A DNA stretch of 64,000 nt from Anaerobutyricum hallii DSM 3353. Its GTDB lineage: Bacteria > Bacillota > Clostridia > Lachnospirales > Lachnospiraceae. The stretch is from positions 1 to 64,000 of the forward strand of contig NZ_ACEP01000047.1 of NCBI RefSeq assembly GCF_000173975.1, written 5' to 3'. Below, piece after piece: positions 27,402-36,313 of this stretch. A program made the position numbers and the translations under genes. Positions within the stretch are counted from its first letter, which is position 1; every line of letters starts with the position of its first letter. The notes below the pieces were generated by a model. The model did no database searches, was not told the DNA's origin, and saw nothing but the letters and a program-made list of their open reading frames with translations.

Positions 27402-28299
27402 CTAAAATATCCTCCCTGTATATCCTCTGCCATATTTGAGGCTCTTCCTGATTAATATTCAATACACGTTCCAAACGGTCACAAAAAATACTCTGCCTCG
27501 GATTCTTCCTCGAATCTATTAATATAATCTGATCAAAAAAGCGTAGCATATCTACATTGGCAACAAAACAATTTCCCGCTCCCCATAATACTTCCCTATA
27601 GGGACTCTCTTTCTTAATCTTATCAAAAAACCATGCATAATCCTCCTTCGTCAATTCCCGCAAATAAAAATATAAGTCTGGAGAATGTAACACCTGGACT
27701 TCTTCTTTCGGAATAAGCATATCCTGTAATATATCTAAAATATTCTCTTCCCTTAAATGAATGTAATAGCATAAATCTCCCATATCCCCGCCTTCTTCGT
27801 ATTCAGAATCTATCCCTTTATAGCCCAGATCTTCCGCTCCCATATATACATCTCCCGATGACATAAAAGAACGTGCTATCTGCTCAAGATATTCATCATA
27901 CACAGGGGAATACACGATTGTTAACTTCGTCGGTGTATCTTTTAACTCTGCTGCCAAGTCTGATAAATCCGAATTATAATCTGTAAAATCAGACAACATA
28001 TCTAACAACTTCTGGGGATTATCATATTTACAAAAAGAGCCTTGTTCCTCCCGCCAGGTTAGTAAAATCAGCTTCTTCTGTTTTAAAAATTTCTGTTTCT
28101 CTTCCGATAATTCTTTAAAAAATCTTTCATCTAAAAGATAAATCTCTGCCTCTTCTTTAAAAGAAACCATGCCTTCTGCCGTTGTAAAATGATATACACG
28201 CACTGCCGATGAAAGGTGAATCTCCAAATACCTCACCAGCCGCTTACCATACTCTCCTGCTTCTCCTATAATGATTGTGCGAATATCTGAAAAATCCAT
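27322..28299 (-). CDS. CpaE/TadZ-like protein without a Walker A motif
   Basis: About 325 residues at the head of the Tad operon, where the MinD-like localisation factor CpaE/TadZ normally sits. The start (FSDIRTIIIGEAGEYGKRLV) resembles a receiver-like fold. The middle has TKLTIVYSPVYDEYLEQIAR where an ATP-binding P-loop would be expected, and DMGDLCYYIHL is Walker B-like in position. Without a P-loop it is probably a non-ATPase relative that positions the pilus machine (inference). I chose the ATG at 28299, with GGAGGG upstream. It overlaps cpaF by 80 bp. Confidence 0.65.
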   Translation of the reverse strand: MDFSDIRTIIIGEAGEYGKRLVRYLEIHLSSAVRVYHFTTAEGMVSFKEEAEIYLLDERFFKELSEEKQKFLKQKKLILLTWREEQGSFCKYDNPQKLLDMLSDFTDYNSDLSDLAAELKDTPTKLTIVYSPVYDEYLEQIARSFMSSGDVYMGAEDLGYKGIDSEYEEGGDMGDLCYYIHLREENILDILQDMLIPKEEVQVLHSPDLYFYLRELTKEDYAWFFDKIKKESPYREVLWGAGNCFVANVDMLRFFDQIILIDSRKNPRQSIFCDRLERVLNINQEEPQIWQRIYREDILDGTAWKERAERTDFTPDGWKNIICQR

Positions 28300-28355
28300 A
28301 TCACATCCCTCCATTGTTTTATTTAATGTAAATATATAACAGTTATTCCAAAATC

Positions 28356-28384
28356 AATATATCACATTTTCCAATTTTTGTCTA
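28356..28384 (-). promoter_or_regulatory. Likely promoter of the Tad pilus operon
   Basis: On the minus strand TAGACA, a 17-bp spacer and TATATT lie 57 bp before the first gene. The run of genes from here to the rhomboid gene has no other clear promoter that I see. Confidence 0.65.
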
Positions 28385-28472
28385 CCTTTATTTTACTTAA
28401 ATTACAAATTATTTATTTAAAGATATTTTTCATATTTTCTCTTACTTTTTCATAAACTCATAAAAACTAATA

Positions 28473-28515
28473 TGCCAGAACGTATTTGAAAATGCTTTCT
28501 GGCAAAGCTGCATGC
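28473..28515 (+). repeat. Family A repeat relic before bofA
   Basis: AGAACGTATTTGAAAATGCTTTCTGGCAAAGCTGCATGC is a diverged left half of the element at 59083. The bofA ribosome binding site begins just after it. Confidence 0.55.
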
Positions 28516-28529
28516 TAAGGAGATAATTT

Positions 28530-28892
28530 ATGTACCCTATTCTTTTTTCTTTTTCTACTCATTTTTCCACTTTATTTATTAATAATTCATCCATCCAGAA
28601 TATATTATCCCAGGATAATCTATCTCAAAATAAAATTCTGCTTATTTTTTGCGCGGCCTGTTTTGCAGGATATTTTATTGCATACATAAAAAAAAGACCC
28701 ACAGCACTTTTTTCCATCATCGGACGCGGTGCCGCCGGTCTTTCGTTCATTTACTTTTTTAACTTTTTCTGCGCTGCAAGAGACATCATCACTGGAATTG
28801 GAATTAATCCGATTACAGGCGCTGTATGTACAGTTCTTGGCATTCCAGGAGCAATTCTGCTATATGCTATAAAAATTTATAGTTTTTTATAA
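28530..28892 (+). CDS. bofA: BofA-family protein (pro-sigma-K processing inhibitor type)
   Basis: 120 residues. Two membrane helices (~37-55 and ~68-86) are followed by GINPITGAVCTVLGIPGAIL, the family signature. In Bacillus BofA holds the SpoIVFB protease inactive in the mother cell until engulfment is complete. In Lachnospiraceae the protein is often longer at the N-terminus, as here. AAGGAG lies 8 bp before the ATG. It is transcribed away from the Tad operon. Confidence 0.85.
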   Translation: MYPILFSFSTHFSTLFINNSSIQNILSQDNLSQNKILLIFCAACFAGYFIAYIKKRPTALFSIIGRGAAGLSFIYFFNFFCAARDIITGIGINPITGAVCTVLGIPGAILLYAIKIYSFL

Positions 28893-28897
28893 TTCAC

Positions 28898-28990
28898 CTT
28901 ATCCTCTTCCAGCAAGAAGACTTCTAACTCCAGAGCATATATTCAAGAATGCCCCGGCATCCTACAGGTGATGGGATGTCACTATAACAC
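28898..28990 (+). repeat. Family C repeat after bofA
   Basis: TTATCCTCTTCCAGCAAGAAGACT opens the element. TTCAAGAATGCC and a terminal inverted motif GTGATGGGATGTCAC follow. The opening matches 8257 base for base over about 21 bp. Confidence 0.6.
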
Positions 28991-29039
28991 AAGCCGATAG
29001 AAGTTTCCTCTTATAGCTGCAAATATTTTCTATCTCCGC

Positions 29040-29924
29040 TTAATTAAATAAACCACTTAATGCTGCAAAAATAGAAGATAATGCCGTCTTTATTTTCTCA
29101 AAGATTCCCTGTGTATCAATATCCATGTCACTCAATTTATCATAAATTTTACTTGCCTGTTCTTTTAAGTCATTTACATTTAAATCAAGCTTATTAATTT
29201 TTTGCATAAGTTCTGCAATCTGTGCTTTCTGATCATCTGTTACCGTAATATCTAAGTCTTTGCTGCACTCATCAATAATATCATTGATATCACTTTCTGA
29301 TTTTACATCATCTGAAAGAACTTTTTCTTTAATTAACGCTAAAAACTGTTCGGCTTTGTCGGAATCATTAAGCTGATCGGCTAACTCACTGGTAACTACC
29401 AGCTCATTCGTTGCGGCATCTTTGCTCTCACTGGAAATATCTTCACCCGTCATGTCTTCATACGCATTCATTGCACCAACTAAAGCAGCAGTTCCTGTAA
29501 TATTAAAAGGTCCTGCTACAGTTACTGTGGCATCTGTCACACCTGCTGTTGTAAGCGCATTTTCATACATACCTGCTGTACAGTACGTAATATTTTTCGT
29601 TGTAACATCAATGCCTTCTCCCTTATCTCTTTTTTCAACCAGAACAGAGGATAAGGCCTTTGTACCAATCACAGAAGAATCTAAATAATCATCAAGATAT
29701 TTATGTTCATCCGCATTCGTCACTGTTACTATATTATACTGATCGAGTGCTTTCTCATCTACGTCAAGAAGTTCAAGGACTTTACTTTTCTGATCTGTAC
29801 TTAAATCCGCCCCCAGAGAAAGATATGGTTTCTCCTCTACTGCATCTGCCGATACATTTGCCTGAAAGGTCATAAGACCTGCTATCATTATTGCTGATAA
29901 TGTAATAATTTTTCTTTTAAACAT
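29040..29924 (-). CDS. Secreted DUF1002 protein
   Basis: 294 residues with a signal peptide (LSAIMIAGLMTFQANVSADA). The body matches DUF1002: LSLGADLSTDQKSKVLELLD, a middle region with VTVAGPFNITGTAALVGAMN, and an acidic C-terminal part. Its function is not known; a role at the cell surface is likely. AAAAGGAG before the ATG. The stop sits in TTAATTAAATA, the same tail motif seen near several repeats. Confidence 0.85.
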   Translation of the reverse strand: MFKRKIITLSAIMIAGLMTFQANVSADAVEEKPYLSLGADLSTDQKSKVLELLDVDEKALDQYNIVTVTNADEHKYLDDYLDSSVIGTKALSSVLVEKRDKGEGIDVTTKNITYCTAGMYENALTTAGVTDATVTVAGPFNITGTAALVGAMNAYEDMTGEDISSESKDAATNELVVTSELADQLNDSDKAEQFLALIKEKVLSDDVKSESDINDIIDECSKDLDITVTDDQKAQIAELMQKINKLDLNVNDLKEQASKIYDKLSDMDIDTQGIFEKIKTALSSIFAALSGLFN

Positions 29925-29983
29925 AATAAATTCTCCTTTTACTCCATATATACTCTCGGACTCTTCCTGCTTCGGCCATTCCG

Positions 29984-30002
29984 ATTTTCAAACACGCTCT
30001 AG
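29984..30002. repeat. Family A repeat, single end
   Basis: ATTTTCAAACACGCTCTAG, the right end of the family, sits between the DUF1002 and YfhO genes. No partner end is seen nearby. Confidence 0.6.
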
Positions 30003-30044
30003 TCTACCATATGTTTTATTAAAAATCATTTCCAAAATCTATCT

Positions 30045-32642
30045 TTATTCTTTCTTTTTTATATCAGCTTTGTATCGGTATTTTACAAAACAAAGAACAA
30101 TAAAAATAATTGCTGTTGCAAGGCTTACTTTCCAGCCAATAGAAAATCCTGGCGGTGTATATTTTAAGGAAACTGTGTGCTCACCAGAAGGAACTTTTAC
30201 TCCAAGAAAAGCATCTCCGATACGACATGTCTTTACTTCTTTGCCATCTACCTTTACTTTCCATCCAGAATCATATGGAATTGACAAAAATAATGTCTGA
30301 TTATCTGAAGCATCCACTGTGCCTTCCAGAGAATTACTTGAGTAATCCGTCACCGTAAATGCCTGCTCTGCTGCTGTCTTTTTAAAATCTTCAAATACCT
30401 CCTGATCGAAGTCTGCCGCAGAAAGGCGCACATAACCATCCTCGGTCTCTCCTTTTAACTCAAAAGTTACTTTAACTTCTGAACCTGCGGATACTTTTCC
30501 GATTGGAAGCATATAACCATCTAAATCTCCTGATTTCACATTGGTTCCATCTACCATTATCTGTGCATTTTCTACCTGTGTTCCATCATAAAACAGATAC
30601 AGATTCTCTGCCGTCTCTGTAATTGGAATGGTAAATGTCATATTGTCCGGTCGCGAATCGCCATATTCAAAATAATATTCTCCATCATTTGTCTTTGATG
30701 CAGTACATCCATTGGTTGCCGGATCGTCAATCTCAATATCATGAAACAGCTCAAATACATCAAATGCCTGCTCTCCAAGATCATTCTGTACACGGAATGG
30801 ATAAGCACTGTCATAATACCAGTCTTTTATGGAATCATTCATGAGATATCCTATAGACATTCCTTTTGCCGGATTCTCATAAATATCAAAAGTCCCCTGT
30901 GTCTTCAGATATTTAAAATCTGTTGTCAGAGAATCTTCCTGATGATAATACAGGTATTTTACATTCAAAAGGACGTTCGTTACTGGTGTTGCACCTTTAT
31001 AAAGATACTCATTACACCCCGTATAAAAACCAAGATTATCCATCATATTAACCATTCGGTCTGTCGCTGTAGAACCAAAAAGTCCCACACTGTTTATTGG
31101 ATACCAGGCATTTTCATCTACCATAAGAGCACTGGCAAGCTCGCTTCTGTAAAATGTCCCATCTTTTAAAGATGCAGCAGCTTTCTCCATATCTTCTGTT
31201 CCATAGAAAAACTTTGAGACAGAAATCTGACCATTTTCATTAAAACCCATACAGGCTGTTGTGGCAATCTCTATTATTGCCACTACACAAAATGCAGCCT
31301 TATACCACACTTTTCTCTTACGAGATAATGTATACAGGAGTAATATCATTCCATACAAAATAAACAGCATTCCTGCCACACCATAAACTTTATCTTCCAG
31401 TGGCTGTGTTCCTTTTACCCTGGCATAAGCTAAAAGTCCTACTCCTGCCATACAGGCAAACGCCACATGCCAGCCTTTTGTTCCATCTAAATGTTCAAAT
31501 ACTTCCCACAACATATGCAGAAGCACAAAACCAAACAGGAATGAGAAACGATTCGGAATACCATACTGATCATGAAATCCATGCCAGATAAAGTTGAGAA
31601 TCATTTCACCAAAACTCAAATAAAAGAATCCTACTAAAAGAGTTTTCTTTATCTTATCACTAATTTTAATCTGCTGGTTCAACAAATATAATCCAACTGC
31701 TAATACGGTAAAAATACCAATATACAGATTGGCATTTCCATCAAAATTATCATGACTGATCGGACTTCCCATCGCAAACTGGCGATTTAGCAGGTCTGCC
31801 GCATTCGTAAGAAAGCTGTGATCCGGTAGTGTCATTGCTTCTCCTGATGCCGTCTGTTTAATTCCAAGATATGCTGGAATGAGTAATACTGCCGCCATTC
31901 CTGCTGCAAGGAAAGAATATAGTGCAAATGAAATTCCCCGGAAAAAGAACTGTTTTACACTTTTAAAGGAATAAAAAATATACCATATTATTGCAAAAAT
32001 ACAAATCATAAATGCAATGTAATAATTACAGTACAACGCATAAAACAACGCAAGACAATATAGCCTTCCGTCCTTTTTATCAATCAAACGCTCCAGCCCC
32101 ATAACAACAATTGGGAAAATCATAATCGCATCCAGCCACATAACATTCCAGCAATAGCCAACCATGTAGCTTGATAATGCATACGCCATCGAAATCATGA
32201 GTACATGAAGCCCCTGTTTCTTGCTTTTTGAAGAAAAATAAATCCCGGCCGTCATTCCACTAAGTGCAATTTTCAATACGATAATCATACTAACTGCCAT
32301 ATTGAGCTGCGTTTTCTTAAAAAATATAATCAAAAGATTAAGCGGACTGGATAAATAATAGGAAAATAATGATAAAAAGTTAATTCCTAATCCAGAACGG
32401 AAACTGTAAAAAAGACTTTCTCCGCCTTTTAACTTATCATACAAAACAGAATAAAATGGCATATACTGATGTAAACCGTCAATAATCAACAGCGAATTAT
32501 CACCAAATGGCTGTATACCAAAGGCAATACAGCAGCCAGTCATGACAATAAGCGGCATGAAAAAAGACAGTGCAATAACATGCTTTCTACCAAATCTCTG
32601 GCCAATATGCCTTATCTGTTTCCCTTCTTTTTTTATATTCAT
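30045..32642 (-). CDS. YfhO-family membrane protein
   Basis: About 865 residues, with roughly a dozen membrane helices in the first ~500 and a large extracytoplasmic part ending in a further helix and the basic tail YRYKADIKKKE. Family features: PFGDNSLLIIDGLHQYMPFY, GLGINFLSLFSYYLSSPLNL and SIPYDSGWKVKVDGKEVKT. YfhO proteins are GT-C-like, and one is needed for teichoic acid glycosylation in Firmicutes. The start is likely the ATG at 32642 (AAAGGAG just before); the open frame upstream reads through a family A repeat. It follows a GT2 glycosyltransferase gene on the same strand. Confidence 0.88.
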   Translation of the reverse strand: MNIKKEGKQIRHIGQRFGRKHVIALSFFMPLIVMTGCCIAFGIQPFGDNSLLIIDGLHQYMPFYSVLYDKLKGGESLFYSFRSGLGINFLSLFSYYLSSPLNLLIIFFKKTQLNMAVSMIIVLKIALSGMTAGIYFSSKSKKQGLHVLMISMAYALSSYMVGYCWNVMWLDAIMIFPIVVMGLERLIDKKDGRLYCLALFYALYCNYYIAFMICIFAIIWYIFYSFKSVKQFFFRGISFALYSFLAAGMAAVLLIPAYLGIKQTASGEAMTLPDHSFLTNAADLLNRQFAMGSPISHDNFDGNANLYIGIFTVLAVGLYLLNQQIKISDKIKKTLLVGFFYLSFGEMILNFIWHGFHDQYGIPNRFSFLFGFVLLHMLWEVFEHLDGTKGWHVAFACMAGVGLLAYARVKGTQPLEDKVYGVAGMLFILYGMILLLYTLSRKRKVWYKAAFCVVAIIEIATTACMGFNENGQISVSKFFYGTEDMEKAAASLKDGTFYRSELASALMVDENAWYPINSVGLFGSTATDRMVNMMDNLGFYTGCNEYLYKGATPVTNVLLNVKYLYYHQEDSLTTDFKYLKTQGTFDIYENPAKGMSIGYLMNDSIKDWYYDSAYPFRVQNDLGEQAFDVFELFHDIEIDDPATNGCTASKTNDGEYYFEYGDSRPDNMTFTIPITETAENLYLFYDGTQVENAQIMVDGTNVKSGDLDGYMLPIGKVSAGSEVKVTFELKGETEDGYVRLSAADFDQEVFEDFKKTAAEQAFTVTDYSSNSLEGTVDASDNQTLFLSIPYDSGWKVKVDGKEVKTCRIGDAFLGVKVPSGEHTVSLKYTPPGFSIGWKVSLATAIIFIVLCFVKYRYKADIKKKE

Positions 32643-32678
32643 ATGCTCCTTTCTCATCCTCCCTTTTTCAGATTTCCA

Positions 32679-32757
32679 GAGTGTGTTTAAAAAAGTAAAA
32701 GTAATCTGCATATCCCGATTTGTCAGGGATTTTGCCAAGCGCATCAAACACTCTCTA
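32679..32757. repeat. Family A repeat, diverged copy
   Basis: AGAGTGTGTTTAAAAAAG and GCATCAAACACTCTCT form the ends, with an inner hairpin (TATCCCGATTTGTCAGGGAT). It covers the last bases of the glycosyltransferase gene and the space before yfhO. Confidence 0.65.
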
Positions 32758-33486
32758 AGCTTTTACTTTTCTCACTCGCTTCTTTAATAATCCCAGGCAG
32801 CGTATTATATCAATTCTCTTTTTTATCATAAAACGGATACTTCCATGTGTCATCTGTGTAACATTAGACGAATGCCTGCGATAGCCAATAAGTGGTTCGT
32901 CCAAAAAGCAAACCTTTCCCATATACTCTGCCGCTGTTCCAATCCAATAGTCATGCATATACATTTCATTTGGAATAGGACAAATAATGGGAATCAATTC
33001 TTTGCGAAATGCCATGCAACATCCCACATAGCTGTTTTTCAGAAGATTTTTCAAAATCCCAGCCCGGCTTCCCCTTATAGAAAAAAGGCTTGCCGCTCCT
33101 GTTGCTACACCATTCTCGTCCACAATCTCTGCATCATGAAGAACAGCTTTTACTTCTGGATTTGAAAATGCATAATTCACTTTCTCGACTTTATCTGGCT
33201 TCCATATGTCATCCTGATCAGACAAATATATAATATCTCCATTACAATGCCGGATCGCATTCTCAAAATTCCTTACAACACCCTTGCCCGGTCCCTTCAC
33301 AATATGAATTCGGGAATCCACTTCTGACATCTTTAAAAGAAGGGGCTTTGATCCATCACTTGCTCCATCAACAGATACTATCACTTCATCCTTTTCCCCA
33401 AGTTGTGATAAAATCGAATCCATCTGTTCTTCTATATATGTACCACCGTTATAATATGCCATAGCCACTGAAATCTTCATACACAT
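32755..33486 (-). CDS. GT2-family glycosyltransferase
   Basis: 243 residues of a family 2 (GT-A) glycosyltransferase: ISVAMAYYNGGTYIEEQMDS at the nucleotide-binding N-terminus, VIVSVDGASDGSKPLL, the DXD-like YLSDQDDIWKPDKV, and a catalytic-loop region around MYMHDYWIGT. It resembles rhamnosyl-type transferases used for cell-wall polysaccharide. No membrane helices are seen. The start could equally be the second Met, 6 bp downstream; GGAGA lies before both. The adjacent YfhO gene on the same strand suggests joint work on a surface glycan (inference). Confidence 0.88.
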   Translation of the reverse strand: MCMKISVAMAYYNGGTYIEEQMDSILSQLGEKDEVIVSVDGASDGSKPLLLKMSEVDSRIHIVKGPGKGVVRNFENAIRHCNGDIIYLSDQDDIWKPDKVEKVNYAFSNPEVKAVLHDAEIVDENGVATGAASLFSIRGSRAGILKNLLKNSYVGCCMAFRKELIPIICPIPNEMYMHDYWIGTAAEYMGKVCFLDEPLIGYRRHSSNVTQMTHGSIRFMIKKRIDIIRCLGLLKKRVRKVKA

Positions 33487-33505
33487 ATTTCTCCAATCGT
33501 AAATA

Positions 33506-33685
33506 TTACAAAATTATATCTTCTTCCTGTTTTTTCTTCTCTGCTGCTAGAATACGCTGTTTTTCCTCTTCTGACAAGTTCTCATCTTTCAGGATTTTAG
33601 CATAATTTTTTGTACTTCTTGTTAAATTATTTCCTAAAAATATTTTTTCAACCTGTCCATCCATTCTTCCAATCACAACACCCAT
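33506..33685 (-). CDS. Small hypothetical protein
   Basis: A 59-residue open frame (start MGVVIGRMDGQVEKIFLGNN, end EKKKQEEDIIL) with an excellent ribosome binding site, AAGGAGG 8 bp before the ATG. It is highly charged and helical in its second half, with no membrane segment. Part of it (VEKIFLGNNL) loosely resembles the start of the nearby SspF-like protein (EKLFLGGEINL), so a spore role is possible but unproven. Confidence 0.6.
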   Translation of the reverse strand: MGVVIGRMDGQVEKIFLGNNLTRSTKNYAKILKDENLSEEEKQRILAAEKKKQEEDIIL

Positions 33686-33849
33686 TACATTTTCCTCCTT
33701 GCCCCCCGCAAAACATATCTATATTTTTCAATCTGTTTCACCTTTTGTTCAAATTTTCTTCAAAAATCGGACATACTTTTTCTTTATAGTATAGACAGCA
33801 ACAAAGAAATCCCTCTATTTCTTGTGGCTAAAGATTTTTTTCATATTTT

Positions 33850-33879
33850 GAAGCCCGTATATCAGGATATATGGGCTTC
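33850..33879. terminator. Hairpin terminator after SspF-like gene
   Basis: GAAGCCCGTATATC and GATATATGGGCTTC pair around AG. T-rich sequence lies on the plus-strand exit and an A/T-rich stretch on the minus-strand exit. Confidence 0.65.
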
Positions 33880-33908
33880 CTCCTTTTAATGAATGCCTCT
33901 AAGCGAGG

Positions 33909-34121
33909 CTAAGAAAGAACTCTTTCCCCGGAGTTCTTTCTTTTTCTGAGCACTCCGCCCACTCTTCCTGTCTCTTCTGCTGTAAGTGAACCCCAACCCT
34001 TTTCTAAAACTTTGTCATAGATTCCAAGCTCTTTTGCAACCTCATATTTTTTCTGAACATCCGCATCAAGCTCTGAAAGATTAATTTCTCCCCCTAAAAA
34101 TAATTTTTCCTTCTTTTTCAC
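33909..34121 (-). CDS. SspF-like small acid-soluble spore protein
   Basis: 70 residues. The core KKYEVAKELGIYDKVLEKGW, then GSLTAEETGRVGGVLRKR, matches the SspF branch of alpha/beta-type SASPs, which coat and protect spore DNA. I chose the GTG at 34121 with AGAGGTG upstream; an in-frame TTG at 34142 overlaps that site. The codons for its last residues and stop form an inverted repeat (AAAGAACTC / GAGTTCTTT). Confidence 0.78.
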   Translation of the reverse strand: MKKKEKLFLGGEINLSELDADVQKKYEVAKELGIYDKVLEKGWGSLTAEETGRVGGVLRKRKNSGERVLS

Positions 34122-34184
34122 AAAAAACACCTCTGCTTTCAAAGATTATCTTTTGCAAAAAAGAAGGATTCTATTCTTAATATA

Positions 34185-35489
34185 TTATTTTTCAGATTTA
34201 CCAGCTATATAATTAATAAACTGCTGTGCGGTACGGCCGGAGATTCCACCATGAGAAAGTTCCCATTTGTTGGCTTCTGCACAAAGTTCTTTGTCGCTTA
34301 ACTTGATTTCCGGATACTTCTTTGCAAGATTTGTTACAATCTGGAAGTATTCCTGCTGTGTTGGTTTGGAGTAGTTGATACTTACACCAAAACGTGCTGC
34401 CAGTGATAACTTCTCCTGTACCGTATCAGAACGATGCAGTTCTTCGTCCTTGTCGGAACGGTCTGACCATGTCTCACGGATGAGATGACGGCGGTTAGAT
34501 GTTGCGTAGATAAGTACGTTATCTGGTTTTGTCTCCATTCCACCTTCAATAACTGCTTTCAGGTATTTGTATTCGATCTCAAATTCTTCGAAAGATAAGT
34601 CATCCATGTAAATGATAAAACGGTAGTTTCTGTTCTTGATATGGCTGATAATCGCAGAAAGATATTTAAACTGATGTTTATAAATCTCAATCATACGAAG
34701 TCCGTCACCATAATACTGGTTAAGAATTGCCTTGATGCTTGTGGACTTACCTGTACCGGCATCACCATAAAGAAGACAGTTGTTCGCTACTTTACCCTGT
34801 ACAAATGCTTCTGTGTTATCTACAAGTTTCTTTTTCTGAATCTCATATCCTGTAAGATCATCAAGCACAACCTTGTCCAGATTATTGATCGGAACAAAGT
34901 CCGGCTTTCCATTATTCTCTACGATACGGAACGCTTTGTTAAGTCCAAACATTCCTACACCGTAATCTTTATAGAACTTCACAACTGCATTGAAGAATGT
35001 ATCTACATCTTCTGCCGCTGCCAGTTCATCAGAAAGGGCACGTACTTTTTCACTTACATTTTTATTATACATTCGCTCTGTCTTGCCGATTGCCTTATAA
35101 TCTAAAATTGTGCTGAAACAATCAATACCTAATGTCTCCTCGATCGGTCTGAAGTCATAATGGAAAAGATTCATAAATACCTGGAAATCATTCTTTGCAA
35201 AGTGATTGACTGTTCCATTATTTGCTCCGACTTTCTCGCTTGTCATGCTGAAAGAATTTTCATTGGTTACTAAGACAAATGTCAGGTAATTGTGCCATAA
35301 GTTCTTGTCAAATCCATATGTAGTCGCAAGATCTAAAAGCGCTTTCATTTCTCTGTAAATGTCTGTGATTAATTCGTCAGCTCTGTAATGGCAGCTATCG
35401 AATCTCTTAAAAATATCTGCCATATTTAAAAGAATACTGTCTTCTCCTAAATCCCGATATAAAATTAATTTGGATACTTCTCTGTACAT
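34185..35489 (-). CDS. DUF815-family AAA ATPase
   Basis: 434 residues. The ATPase core begins at about 215: [20 protein letters not shown], Walker [17 protein letters not shown], Walker [15 protein letters not shown], sensor [20 protein letters not shown] and [12 protein letters not shown]. An N-terminal ~190-residue helical region is extra to the bacterial DUF815 core. The function of the family is unknown. Only 3 bp separate it from the upstream unknown gene, so the two are an operon. Confidence 0.88.
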   Translation of the reverse strand: MYREVSKLILYRDLGEDSILLNMADIFKRFDSCHYRADELITDIYREMKALLDLATTYGFDKNLWHNYLTFVLVTNENSFSMTSEKVGANNGTVNHFAKNDFQVFMNLFHYDFRPIEETLGIDCFSTILDYKAIGKTERMYNKNVSEKVRALSDELAAAEDVDTFFNAVVKFYKDYGVGMFGLNKAFRIVENNGKPDFVPINNLDKVVLDDLTGYEIQKKKLVDNTEAFVQGKVANNCLLYGDAGTGKSTSIKAILNQYYGDGLRMIEIYKHQFKYLSAIISHIKNRNYRFIIYMDDLSFEEFEIEYKYLKAVIEGGMETKPDNVLIYATSNRRHLIRETWSDRSDKDEELHRSDTVQEKLSLAARFGVSINYSKPTQQEYFQIVTNLAKKYPEIKLSDKELCAEANKWELSHGGISGRTAQQFINYIAGKSEK

Positions 35490-35492
35490 TAT

Positions 35493-36155
35493 CTATTCCT
35501 CCTGATTCTCAGAACGGTTTTTCAAAATTTCGTCTACGTTTAATGCTTCTATCTGAGAAGCAAACTGACTCTTCAACTGTTCTATTTTATCTTTCGCCTG
35601 TTCCCGGTCACCGTCAAATGCAGTATAACCTTTGTAAGAAGCTACCATCGGTTTTTCTTCCTCATCTTCAGACGCATCCCTATTAGAATACAACTCTAAG
35701 CCCGGAAATGCAAACTTGGGTTTATCTTCATCGTGAATATTGCCATTACGGATGTCTTCAAGTGTTACCAGACCTGGAAATGCATGCTTTGGTCGGTAAT
35801 CTGGCATCTTAAATACTTCAAAACAGTCTAAAATATCTACATCTGTCATATCATCAGGAAGATTCTCCTTTAAATATTCTGGATGATGCTGTTTATAAAA
35901 TTCATAGATAACCTGTTTTACCTTCGGGTCATGAATATCTGTGTCCACACGTTCGTCATTAATAAAAAGATAATATCTGTCCACATATGGAAGAATTCTC
36001 TCTTCTGCTGTAATAGACGTTATTTCCGGTACACTGTCATAGGAAACTTCCAGACGGCGAAAAGTTCTCTGTTTCTCCTTCGTCTGAGTAACCCCTTCTA
36101 TTTTATATTTATCCAGTTCAAAAAACATGCTTTTTAGCAACGTAAATTCATACAT
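35493..36155 (-). CDS. Hypothetical protein paired with DUF815 ATPase
   Basis: 220 residues that I do not recognise. Soluble and acidic; the N-terminal half (FRRLEVSYDSVPEITSITAE) looks alpha/beta, the middle has two similar segments (RPKHAFPGLVTLEDIRNG and KPKFAFPGLELYSNRD), and the end is a charged helix (AKDKIEQLKSQFASQIEALN). It is probably co-transcribed and co-translated with the ATPase gene, so a partner or substrate adaptor is a fair guess. Confidence 0.75.
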   Translation of the reverse strand: MYEFTLLKSMFFELDKYKIEGVTQTKEKQRTFRRLEVSYDSVPEITSITAEERILPYVDRYYLFINDERVDTDIHDPKVKQVIYEFYKQHHPEYLKENLPDDMTDVDILDCFEVFKMPDYRPKHAFPGLVTLEDIRNGNIHDEDKPKFAFPGLELYSNRDASEDEEEKPMVASYKGYTAFDGDREQAKDKIEQLKSQFASQIEALNVDEILKNRSENQEE

Positions 36156-36313
36156 AATTTATCTCCCAATACTCTGTTATTTTTTAATATATTAAATGCT
36201 TACCTCTAAATATACTGCCTCATTATCCCCAAAAAATTCCTTGATAAAAAGCCTGCATTCCAAGACATAATTTATATGGCATTTTTTATATTTATTTTCT
36301 TACTATACCACAA

